A stretch of DNA of 64,000 nt from Pseudomonas brassicacearum (lineage in GTDB: Bacteria > Pseudomonadota > Gammaproteobacteria > Pseudomonadales > Pseudomonadaceae), in contig NZ_CP045701.2 of assembly GCF_009601685.2 (NCBI RefSeq), forward strand, positions 372,001 to 436,000, given 5' to 3'. Position numbers and translations under genes: made by a program. The notes under the pieces are model-generated. The model had not been told where the DNA came from and did no database searches. It was given only the letters and a program-made list of their open reading frames with translations. Shown here in pieces: positions 18,498-26,221 of this stretch. Within the stretch, counting starts at the first letter, position 1. Every line of letters starts with the position of its first letter.

Positions 18498-21410
18498 ATG
18501 CCACTCACTACGTTGGTTCACCGTGCCAGTTTGCCAAGCCCACAGATCAGCGCCGAGCAGGCGTTGGTGCTGTTGCGCTTGAATTACGGACTCAGCGGTG
18601 ACCTGCGACCCCTCGGCAGCCACCAGGACCTCAACTACCGCGTCGACAGCGAGCGCGGGCGCTTTGTGCTGAAAATTTGCCATGGCGACTACGCTGTCCA
18701 GGAGCTCCAGGCCCAACACGCTGCCCTCAAGCAGTTGGCCGGGCACGGCGCGGTGAAAGTGCCGCGGGTGATTGCGGCCAACAACGGCCAGGACCTGCTG
18801 ACATTGGACGTCGACGGGCAAGCGGTTCACATGCGACTGCTGGAGTACATCGACGGCCAGTCCCTCACGCAGCTCAAACACCTGCCGCCTGAGTTGGTGA
18901 CCGGCCTGGGCCGCCTGTGCGCGGAAATGGACCTGGCCCTGGCGACATTCGACCACCCAGGCCTGGAGCGTACCCTGCAATGGGACGCGCGCCACGCTCC
19001 CGCCCTGGTCGATCACCTGTTGCCTGTCATCGACGACGATCAGCGGCGGCAACTGATCGCCGAGGTCGCGCAACAGGCCGAGCGGCGCTTGCAGCCGCTC
19101 AAGGCCAGCCTGCCGGTGCAGGCGATCCACATGGACATCACCGACGACAACGTGGTCTGGCAGCGCGATGCCCAGCGCCAATGGAAATTGCAGGGCGTCA
19201 TCGATTTCGGCGACCTGATCCGCACCTGGCGCGTCACTGACTTGTCGGTGACGTGCGCGGCCCTGCTGCACCACGCCGACGGCGATCCATTCTTCATCTT
19301 GCCGGCGATCAAGGCCTACCACACAGTCAACCCCTTGCAACGCGAAGAACTGTTGGCGCTGTGGCCACTGATCGTGGCGCGCGCCGCGGTACTGGTGCTC
19401 AGCGGTGAGCAGCAGGTCTCCATCGACCCGGACAACCAATACAGCCGCGACAACCTGGCGCATGAATGGGAGATTTTCCGGGTCGCCCACTCGGTGCCCC
19501 TCGAACTGATGGAAGCGGCGATTCTTAGCGTCGTCGACCAAAGCCTGCCGCCGATTGCCAGCGAAGGCTTTGCGCCGCTGTTGCCGACCTTGGTGGGGCG
19601 TGAGTTCGCGCTGATTGACCTGGGGGTGCTGAGCCCGCATTTCGAGGCTGGCAATTGGGAGCAGCAGGGGATCGACCAGCGCTTGCTGAGCGAGGCCGCC
19701 GGCGTTCATGGCCTGGCCGCCAGCCGCTACGGGCAGTACCGGTTATCCCGCACTCGGCCGGACAGTGCCGTCGAACCCGATACTTATCCACTGCACGTGG
19801 AGTTGAGCGTTCCGCTGGGGACGCCGCTCGAATCCCCTTTCGCGGGGGTCGTGCACAAGACCGCCGAGGGCTTATTACAGCTGGACAGTACCCAGTTGAG
19901 CGTGCGGCTGTGGGGTGTGACCTCGCCGCTGCATTCTGGCGCGGCACTGGTCAAGGGGCAGGTGCTGGGCGAAGTGACGGGGCCGTTGCGGGTCCAGTTG
20001 TGCCGGGGTGCCCAGGTGAATCCGCCGCTGTTCTGCACGCCCTCCAGGGCACCGGCCTGGCAGGCGCTTTGCCCTTCGCCGGCGGTGCTGCTGGGGCTGG
20101 CTTGCGATGCCGAGCCGGAGATCGATCCCGACGTGCTGCTGGCCCGTCGCGATGCGAGCTTTGCCCGTTCGCAAAAGCACTACTACGTCGACCCGCCGCG
20201 CATCGAGCGTGGCTGGCGCAACCACCTGATCGACATGCAGGGCCGCTCGTACCTGGACATGCTCAACAATGTCGCCGTGCTGGGCCACGGCCATCCACGT
20301 ATGGCGGCAGTGGCTGCCCGGCAGTGGTCGCTGCTCAATACCAACTCGCGTTTCCACTATGCGGCGGTTGCCGAATTCTCCGAACGTCTGCTGGCATTGT
20401 CGCCGTCCAGCATGGACCGGGTGTTCCTGGTCAACAGCGGCACCGAGGCCAACGACCTGGCGATCCGCCTGGCCTGGGCCTACAGCGGCGGGCGGGACAT
20501 GCTCAGTGTATTGGAGGCCTATCACGGCTGGTCGGTGGCGGCCGATGCGGTCTCGACGTCCATTGCCGACAACCCCCAGGCCCTGAGCAGTCGCCCGGAC
20601 TGGGTGCATCCAGTGACCGCCCCAAACACCTATCGCGGCGAATTCCGTGGCCTCCACACTGCGCCGGACTACGTGCGCAGCGTCGAACATAACCTGGCGA
20701 AAATCGCCAAGAACAAGCGCCAGCTCGCCGGTTTCATCTGCGAACCGGTGTACGGCAACGCGGGGGGGATCGCGCTGCCGCCCGGTTACCTGAAACGGGT
20801 CTACGCGATGGTGCGCGAGCGTGGTGGGGTCTGCATCGCCGACGAAGTACAGGTCGGTTACGGGCGCATGGGCGAGTTTTTCTGGGGCTTCGAAGAGCAA
20901 GGCGTGGTGCCGGACATCATCACCATGGCCAAGGGCATGGGTAACGGCCAGCCGTTGGGCGCGGTCATCACCCGCCGGGAAATCGCCGAGGCGCTGGAAG
21001 CCGAGGGCTACTTCTTCTCGTCGGCCGGAGGCAGCCCGGTCAGTTGCCAGATCGGCATGGCGGTGCTGGATGTCATGGAAGAAGAAAATCTCTGGGAAAA
21101 CGCCCGGGTGGTGGGTGGGCATTTCAAGGCTCGGCTGGAGGCCTTGATCGACCGCTATCCATTGGTCGGTGCGGTGCATGGCTCGGGGTTCTACCTGGGT
21201 GTGGAACTGATCCGCGACCGCGACACGTTGGAGCCGGCCACCGAAGAAACCACGGCGCTGTGCAATCGCCTGCGCGCGTTGGGGATATTCATGCAACCGA
21301 CCGGCGATTACCTGAACATCCTCAAGATCAAACCGCCGATGGTCACCACGCGCCAGAGCGTGGATTTCTTCGTCGACATGCTGATGAAGGTACTGGACGA
21401 GGGGCTGTAA
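18498..21410 (+). CDS. three-domain fusion: APH-fold kinase, M23/lipoyl-like middle, class-III aminotransferase-fold enzyme
   Basis: 970 residues. Residues about 1-340 are an aminoglycoside-phosphotransferase/choline-kinase fold with HMDITDDNVVW (catalytic Asp) and VIDFGDL (metal Asp). About 420-540 resembles an M23/biotinyl-like beta domain (SPFAGVVHKT). About 560-970 is a class-III aminotransferase fold with NSGTEANDLA, IADEVQVGYGRMG and the PLP lysine in MAKGMGNG. Vertebrates have separate homologues of the outer parts: hydroxylysine kinase and the phospho-lyases AGXT2L1/2, which eliminate phosphate and ammonia. A kinase-plus-phospholyase on a hydroxylated amine is therefore my inference; a true aminotransferase is the alternative. 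Agmatine deiminase follows 173 nt later. Confidence 0.85.
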   Translation: MPLTTLVHRASLPSPQISAEQALVLLRLNYGLSGDLRPLGSHQDLNYRVDSERGRFVLKICHGDYAVQELQAQHAALKQLAGHGAVKVPRVIAANNGQDLLTLDVDGQAVHMRLLEYIDGQSLTQLKHLPPELVTGLGRLCAEMDLALATFDHPGLERTLQWDARHAPALVDHLLPVIDDDQRRQLIAEVAQQAERRLQPLKASLPVQAIHMDITDDNVVWQRDAQRQWKLQGVIDFGDLIRTWRVTDLSVTCAALLHHADGDPFFILPAIKAYHTVNPLQREELLALWPLIVARAAVLVLSGEQQVSIDPDNQYSRDNLAHEWEIFRVAHSVPLELMEAAILSVVDQSLPPIASEGFAPLLPTLVGREFALIDLGVLSPHFEAGNWEQQGIDQRLLSEAAGVHGLAASRYGQYRLSRTRPDSAVEPDTYPLHVELSVPLGTPLESPFAGVVHKTAEGLLQLDSTQLSVRLWGVTSPLHSGAALVKGQVLGEVTGPLRVQLCRGAQVNPPLFCTPSRAPAWQALCPSPAVLLGLACDAEPEIDPDVLLARRDASFARSQKHYYVDPPRIERGWRNHLIDMQGRSYLDMLNNVAVLGHGHPRMAAVAARQWSLLNTNSRFHYAAVAEFSERLLALSPSSMDRVFLVNSGTEANDLAIRLAWAYSGGRDMLSVLEAYHGWSVAADAVSTSIADNPQALSSRPDWVHPVTAPNTYRGEFRGLHTAPDYVRSVEHNLAKIAKNKRQLAGFICEPVYGNAGGIALPPGYLKRVYAMVRERGGVCIADEVQVGYGRMGEFFWGFEEQGVVPDIITMAKGMGNGQPLGAVITRREIAEALEAEGYFFSSAGGSPVSCQIGMAVLDVMEEENLWENARVVGGHFKARLEALIDRYPLVGAVHGSGFYLGVELIRDRDTLEPATEETTALCNRLRALGIFMQPTGDYLNILKIKPPMVTTRQSVDFFVDMLMKVLDEGL

Positions 21411-21583
21411 TCGATCTGGAATGCAGGCTGTAAAGCTGTGTTCCCCACAGGTTTTTTCGTCATAAGATCGATTTTTGTCGGTGTTTTAAGATGCTTTTTG
21501 ATTGGTCGCGATTTTTTGTACTTTATTAGTCGATATTTATCGTTTATAAGGTTGCCACTTGCCCGTCGCCCAGGAGATGACCC

Positions 21584-22690
21584 ATGACAACGTTGCACAG
21601 CACTCCCCGCGCGGATGGTTTCCATATGCCTGCCGAGTGGGCGACCCAGACCCAGGTCTGGATGATCTGGCCCGAGCGTCCGGACAACTGGCGCCTGGGC
21701 GGCAAGCCCGCGCAGGCCGCCCACGTCGCGGTCGCCAAGGCCATCGCCCGTTTTGAACCGGTGACCGTGGCGGTGTCTGCGGCCCAATACGAAAATGCCC
21801 GGGCGCGTCTCGACGTGCCGAATATCCGCCTGGTGGAAATGTCCAGCGACGACGCCTGGGTTCGCGACACCGGCCCCACGTTCGTGATCAACGACAGTGG
21901 TGAAGTGCGTGGTGTCGATTGGGATTTCAACGCCTGGGGCGGTTTCGACGGTGGCCTGTATGCGCCGTGGAACCGTGATGCGCAAGTGGCCGGCAAAATC
22001 CTCGAGATCGAGCGCAGCCCGCGTTATCGCACCGAAGGTTTTGTGCTTGAGGGCGGCTCGATCCATGTGGATGGCGAAGGCACCCTGATCACCACCGAAG
22101 AGTGCCTGCTCAACCGCAATCGCAACCCGCACTTGAGCCGTGAAGAGATCGAGGCAGTGCTCAGCGCGCAGTTGGCAGTGGACAAGATCATCTGGCTGCC
22201 TGATGGGCTGTTCAATGACGAAACCGACGGCCACGTGGATAACTTTTGCTGCTACGTGCGGCCGGGCGAAGTCCTGCTTGCATGGACCGACGACCCGCAA
22301 GACCCGAACTACACCCGCTGCCACGCGGCAATGAACGTGCTGCAAAACAGCACTGACGCCAAGGGACGCCCGTTCACAGTGCACAAAATGCCAATTCCGG
22401 GGCCGTTGTACGCCACCGAGGAAGAATGCGCTGGCGTCGATGCGGTAGAAGGTTCCCAAGAGCGCAACCCAACCGTGCGCCTGGCCGGGTCCTATGTGAA
22501 TTTCCTGATCGTCAACGGCGGCATCATTGCCCCACGTTTTGACGATCCGCTGGACGCACCGGCCAGGGACATCCTGCAGAACCTGTTCCCGCAACACGAA
22601 GTGGTCATGGTGCCAGGGCGCGAACTGTTACTGGGAGGCGGTAATATCCATTGCCTTACTCAACAGCAACCCGCACCGCGGGCAAAATGA
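21584..22690 (+). CDS. aguA: agmatine deiminase
   Basis: 368 residues, pentein fold. The catalytic Cys is at 357 in [11 protein letters not shown]. The acid and His partners are in [10 protein letters not shown], and the substrate-binding WVRDTGPTF is present. It converts agmatine to N-carbamoylputrescine, the first step of the agmatine route to putrescine. No aguB is adjacent. The 173-nt upstream gap is AT-rich and likely holds its promoter. A terminator lies about 70 nt after the stop. Confidence 0.95.
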   Translation: MTTLHSTPRADGFHMPAEWATQTQVWMIWPERPDNWRLGGKPAQAAHVAVAKAIARFEPVTVAVSAAQYENARARLDVPNIRLVEMSSDDAWVRDTGPTFVINDSGEVRGVDWDFNAWGGFDGGLYAPWNRDAQVAGKILEIERSPRYRTEGFVLEGGSIHVDGEGTLITTEECLLNRNRNPHLSREEIEAVLSAQLAVDKIIWLPDGLFNDETDGHVDNFCCYVRPGEVLLAWTDDPQDPNYTRCHAAMNVLQNSTDAKGRPFTVHKMPIPGPLYATEEECAGVDAVEGSQERNPTVRLAGSYVNFLIVNGGIIAPRFDDPLDAPARDILQNLFPQHEVVMVPGRELLLGGGNIHCLTQQQPAPRAK

Positions 22691-22760
22691 GTGGCGATGT
22701 AACAGCAGGGTGATATCGACGGCTCCGGCTCCAAGTCGGCGTTTTTGGATCCACCCTGGC

Positions 22761-22795
22761 AAGCCCGCGGCCCAGTTGGGTCGTGGGCTTTTTTT
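22761..22795 (+). terminator. intrinsic terminator after aguA
   Basis: Stem AAGCCCGC/GTGGGCTT (22761-22768 with 22783-22790; one G-T pair, one mismatch) is followed by T7. It lies 71 nt downstream of the aguA stop on the same strand. Confidence 0.8.
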
Positions 22796-22933
22796 GTGCC
22801 TGTTTATGGCTGTCATGGATACATTGGCATAGCTCTTGTATCAGCATCCCAGCAGTTTCAGGAGCGCAACTGCGTTGTTTTGTCATAAACCTTGGATAAA
22901 TTGGCCGCTCATCAACCAGGAGAGGGCGCTGGA

Positions 22934-23134
22934 ATGAATATGACAAGCGAGCGCACATGCCATCCCTTGGCCATTAATGGTGAGTCGCTTCAAGCCTTGG
23001 CGCAGTGGTTGAAGTCCAATGGAACGCGTCAGATCAGGGAACCTGATCCGCGCCGGATGATCGTTGAGCGTTACCCCGCTGGCCTGTTCAGCGAGGCGGA
23101 GCTGGAAGCGCTGTGGGATGTGATGCAAGGATAG
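22934..23134 (+). CDS. small conserved-type hypothetical protein
   Basis: 66 residues from ATG 22934, with an AGGAGAG site 9 nt upstream; an in-frame TTG at 22892 has none. It is acidic/basic mixed with no signal peptide or membrane segment. It reads like a compact helical protein (ESLQALAQWLKSNGTRQIRE ... SEAELEALWDVMQG). A clear terminator follows 20 nt after the stop, which supports a real transcription unit. I do not recognise a family. Confidence 0.65.
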   Translation: MNMTSERTCHPLAINGESLQALAQWLKSNGTRQIREPDPRRMIVERYPAGLFSEAELEALWDVMQG

Positions 23135-23150
23135 AATTCGACGGATTGAT

Positions 23151-23183
23151 AAAGGCGCTGGCCGGGATGGCAGCGCTTTTTTT
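23151..23183 (+). terminator. intrinsic terminator
   Basis: Stem GCGCTG/CAGCGC (23155-23160 with 23171-23176) with a 10-nt loop and a following T-run ends the 66-residue gene. Confidence 0.75.
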
Positions 23184-23218
23184 ATGTCCGCTGGCTTTCG
23201 AATCCACACAAGTCACTG

Positions 23219-23305
23219 TGTGCGAGCTTGCTCGCGATAGCGGTGGATCAATAACACTGCTGTTGACTGACACACTGCCATCGCGAGCAAGCTCGCTCCC
23301 ACAGG
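23219..23305. repeat. REPIN (GCTTGCTCGC type)
   Basis: The GCGAGCTTGCTCGCGATA unit and its inverse (ending in CTCCCACAGG) lie about 45 nt apart. This is a different REP family from the GTGGCGAGGGG units elsewhere. It lies in the 300-nt gap before the DsbA-like gene. Confidence 0.85.
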
Positions 23306-23434
23306 GGGCGGTGTTTAATTCAGTGAGGCATTCGACCGATCCACGAAACACACTGAAAACCGTTCCAGCGTTTTTGCGCAGCGCTCTCAAGGCTACCCTG
23401 CTGCCATCCAATCCCCATGGTTAGCGGAGTCCTC

Positions 23435-24106
23435 ATGGCCACTCTTCATTATATCTACGACCCACTGTGCGGCTGGTGCTACGGCGCCAAGCCGTTGGTG
23501 CAGGCCGCCCGGGCCGTTTTGCCGGTCATTGCCCATGGCGGAGGCATGATGACCGGTGCCAATCGCCAGCAGGTCTCGCCGCAACTGCGCAATTATGTGA
23601 TGCCCCACGACCGGCGCATCGCTGAATATTCCGGGCAGCCATTTGGCGAGGCCTATTTCGAAGGTTTGCTGCGTGACCACAGCGCCGTGTTCGATTCGGC
23701 GCCGCCGACCGCCGCCATCCTCGCTGCCGAACAGCTCGGCGGCCACGGCCTGGAACTGCTCGGGCGCCTGCAAACCGCGCACTACGTCGAGGGCCGGCGC
23801 ATCGCTGACGAAGCCGTCCTGCTGGAGCTCGCTCAATCCATTGGCGTGCCGGCCCAGGCGTTCCTGGCGGCGTTGCGCGCGGTTGATGTACAGGGGCATA
23901 TCAAGGCCAGTCGTACCTTGCTGGCCCAAGTCGGCGGCCAGGGTTTCCCGACCTTGGCCCTGGAGCAGGACGGCCAGTTCACGCTGCTCGATATCGGCCC
24001 CTGGCTCGACAAACCCGAGGCATTCGCCCAATGGCTGACGCAAACCCTGCCGGCGCAGGTCTCTACGCCCTCGGCGGTCTGCGGTCGGGATGGCTGTTTG
24101 TTTTGA
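23435..24106 (+). CDS. DsbA-family thioredoxin-fold oxidoreductase (FrnE-like)
   Basis: 223 residues from ATG 23435 with GGAG just upstream. The redox motif CGWC is at residues 12-15, right after the first beta strand, and the helical insertion of the DsbA/FrnE/HCCA-isomerase family follows. A cis-Pro block (GFPTLAL) lies near 177-183. There is no signal peptide, so it acts in the cytoplasm, unlike DsbA itself. It may reduce or isomerise disulfides or act on a small thiol substrate; the partner is not evident. The C-terminus has two extra Cys (VCGRDGCLF). Confidence 0.8.
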   Translation: MATLHYIYDPLCGWCYGAKPLVQAARAVLPVIAHGGGMMTGANRQQVSPQLRNYVMPHDRRIAEYSGQPFGEAYFEGLLRDHSAVFDSAPPTAAILAAEQLGGHGLELLGRLQTAHYVEGRRIADEAVLLELAQSIGVPAQAFLAALRAVDVQGHIKASRTLLAQVGGQGFPTLALEQDGQFTLLDIGPWLDKPEAFAQWLTQTLPAQVSTPSAVCGRDGCLF

Positions 24107-24151
24107 ACGATTCTTAGATGTTTTTCGCCTAATTACAGACGATTCACGAAA

Positions 24152-24181
24152 TTGACACACTGTTGAGGGCGCGACTAGGAT
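24152..24181 (+). promoter_or_regulatory. sigma-70-like promoter upstream of porin gene
   Basis: TTGACA at 24152-24157, an 18-nt spacer and TAGGAT at 24176-24181. A start near 24188 would make either a short RNA ending at the hairpin 24227-24262 or, on read-through, the porin mRNA leader. Confidence 0.5.
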
Positions 24182-24187
24182 TCGTCC

Positions 24188-24264
24188 TACGCCTGTGGCT
24201 AACAGCCATGACTCTTAAATAATAAAAAGGCCCGACACGATCACTCGTGGGCGGGCCTTTTCAT
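24188..24264 (+). ncRNA. candidate short RNA or attenuated leader with AAnAAnAA motif
   Basis: Downstream of the promoter at 24152-24181 come a small hairpin (TGGCT/AGCCA), the A-rich stretch AATAATAA (24218-24225), which fits the AAnAAnAA motif bound by Hfq/Crc in Pseudomonas, and a terminator (stem 24227-24235 with 24252-24260, then T-rich). The unit is about 75 nt and ends roughly 95 nt before the porin start. It could be a free sRNA that titrates Hfq/Crc, or a leader terminator controlling the porin. Confidence 0.45.
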
Positions 24265-24358
24265 TATTTTCAGGAGCAAGAGTCCGAAAAAAGAGCGCGA
24301 AAAGCGCCATTTCGGTTGCCCGCCGCAGTGCGTATCAACCCGTACAAGGAAAATAAAC

Positions 24359-25645
24359 ATGTTGAACAAGCGCATTAGTTTGATCGCACTGGGGATATTG
24401 AGCACGACACACGCCATGGCCAATGACCAGGCGCAGTCCAAGGGGTTCGTTGAAGACAGCAGCTTGAAAGTGCTGTTGCGCAACGCTTATATCAACCGCG
24501 ACTATAAAGATGGCAACGAAGACAAGGCCGAATGGGGCCAAGCGGCCATCGCTACCTTTTCGTCTGGTTTCACCCAGGGCACCGTGGGTGTAGGTGTGGA
24601 TGCGTTCGGCCTGTACGCGCTGCGACTGGACGGCGGTAAAGGCCGCAGCGGTGCGGGCGGCATCGACTTCTTCAAGCAAGGCGACAGCGGTAACGCAGCC
24701 GATGACCTGTCCAAGTTCGGGGCAGCGGTCAAGTTCCGCGTCTCCAACACCGTGCTGGCCTACGGCGACCAGATGCCGGCCTTGCCGGTGCTCAACTATG
24801 ACAACTCGCGCCTGCTGCCGGAAAGCTACACCGGCACGCTGATCACCTCCAAGGAGATCAAGGGCCTGGAACTCAATGCCGGCCGTTTCACCGCCGAATC
24901 GCGCAAGAGCGCCGAAGGCCGCGACAGCGGTGGCCTGAAGTCGATCAACGTCTTGGGCGGCAGCTATCAGTTCACCGAGCAGTTCAAGGCTTCGCTCTAC
25001 GCCTCGGATGTCGAGGATGTATTGAAGAAGCAATACGTGAACGCCAACTATGTGTTCCCGCTGGCCAAGGATCAGTCCCTGACCCTGGATTTCAACGGTT
25101 ATCGCACCAAGTTGGACAACAGCTATGTGCGTGAAAACAACGTCACGGGCGACGACAACAAAATCTGGAGCCTGGCAGCCACCTTCGCCACGGGCCCGCA
25201 CAGCTTCACGCTCGCCCACCAGCGCAGCACCGGCGACAGCAACCTGGGTTATGCCTATGGCGGCTATCAGCGCGGGCAGAATCGGGTGGGTGATGGCGGC
25301 AACACGATCTACCTGGCCAACTCCTACTGGTCCGACTTCAACGCTGAAGACGAACGCAGCTGGCAGTTGGGCTATGGCCTGGACTTCACCACCTTCGGCG
25401 TACCGGGCCTGAGCTATAACGTCGCTTATGTGCGTGGCGATAACATCACCACCTCCACCAGCGAAGGCGGCACCGAGCGCGAGATCTTCAACCAGTTCAA
25501 GTACGTGGTCCAGAGCGGCCCGGCCAAGGACTTGAGCGTCAGGTTGCGCAGTTCCGTGCTGCGGGTGTCGCAGAAGTCCAGCGAGTACAACGTCAGCGGT
25601 AATGAGCTGCGGGTGTTTGTGGATTATCCGATTAATGTTTTTTGA
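24359..25645 (+). CDS. OprD-family outer-membrane porin
   Basis: 428 residues. The signal peptide (1-21) ends AMA before the mature N-terminus. The rest is alternating beta-strand sequence typical of an 18-strand OprD barrel, with the N-terminal FVEDSSLKVLLRNAYINRDYK block and the C-terminal strand ELRVFVDYPINVF ending in Phe for BAM recognition. OprD-family channels take up amino acids or organic acids; which one is not readable here. AAGG precedes the ATG. A GC-rich terminator follows the stop, and the gene may be under Hfq/Crc control. Confidence 0.92.
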   Translation: MLNKRISLIALGILSTTHAMANDQAQSKGFVEDSSLKVLLRNAYINRDYKDGNEDKAEWGQAAIATFSSGFTQGTVGVGVDAFGLYALRLDGGKGRSGAGGIDFFKQGDSGNAADDLSKFGAAVKFRVSNTVLAYGDQMPALPVLNYDNSRLLPESYTGTLITSKEIKGLELNAGRFTAESRKSAEGRDSGGLKSINVLGGSYQFTEQFKASLYASDVEDVLKKQYVNANYVFPLAKDQSLTLDFNGYRTKLDNSYVRENNVTGDDNKIWSLAATFATGPHSFTLAHQRSTGDSNLGYAYGGYQRGQNRVGDGGNTIYLANSYWSDFNAEDERSWQLGYGLDFTTFGVPGLSYNVAYVRGDNITTSTSEGGTEREIFNQFKYVVQSGPAKDLSVRLRSSVLRVSQKSSEYNVSGNELRVFVDYPINVF

Positions 25646-25677
25646 GGGTGGATGGAATAACTAGCGCTTGATAAATG

Positions 25678-25713
25678 CCCCCGGTCTTCGGACTGGGGGT
25701 TGTTAGGGTTGTT
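25678..25713 (+). terminator. intrinsic terminator after porin gene
   Basis: A 9-bp stem CCCCCGGTC/GACTGGGGG with a TTCG tetraloop (25678-25699) is followed by a T-rich stretch. Confidence 0.8.
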
Positions 25714-25820
25714 GTTTTTTTTTCGATTGCGATATTAACTTCGTTCTCCAAATAACTCGTCGTGATGAGCCGTTTGTATTCCATTTTTTTATGGGGTGTT
25801 TTTGGGGTGTCGTTAATATA

Positions 25821-26219
25821 CTAAATTTGCTCTGCTATGTTTTGATAGGCTGAAGGGCCGCATAGTAATAGGTGTTTGGTCTCGAACTTTATGAGCGATG
25901 TATCGTTTGAGGCGTGAACTGTAAATGTATTTTGTTGTTGAGATATTCGAAGGGCTAGTTTGTTTTTTGTTGGTATGTTTGTAATTGTTAAGTTTGTGGG
26001 GGCGCTGCAGTTAAGTCCAATTCGGCAAGTATTGAAGCCCGATTGTTTCCATTTATGTGGAGGCGCATCGGGGTATTCCTCAATGTCGAATTCAAATACG
26101 ATTGTAGACGTGTCGTTGTCTATGGCTAACGAAAACAGTTCGATTGTCCCAATGGGTACGGGAGAAGAAAAAATTTTATTGAAAAACGTGCTGCCTTCTA
26201 AGTCGTTCCAAAAATTCAT
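25821..26219 (-). CDS. Imm50-like immunity protein for the Rhs toxin
   Basis: 132 residues from ATG 26219, with AAGGA six nt upstream that overlaps the rhs stop; the stop-to-start gap is 2 nt. The pattern FWNDLEGSTFF..., FDIEEYPDAPPHKW and FNTCRIGLNCSAPTNLTI fits the Imm50 family of polymorphic-toxin immunity proteins as I know it. It is clearly AT-richer than neighbouring backbone genes. Its position directly after the toxin tip implies that it protects the producer and its siblings by binding the Rhs C-terminal nuclease. The family call is from memory of the pattern. Confidence 0.75.
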   Translation of the reverse strand: MNFWNDLEGSTFFNKIFSSPVPIGTIELFSLAIDNDTSTIVFEFDIEEYPDAPPHKWKQSGFNTCRIGLNCSAPTNLTITNIPTKNKLALRISQQQNTFTVHASNDTSLIKFETKHLLLCGPSAYQNIAEQI

Positions 26220-26221
26220 TT

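Noticed and set aside
19875..21296. 473-codon frame antisense to the fusion gene
   Set aside because: Shadow of a coding region whose domains are clear on the other strand.
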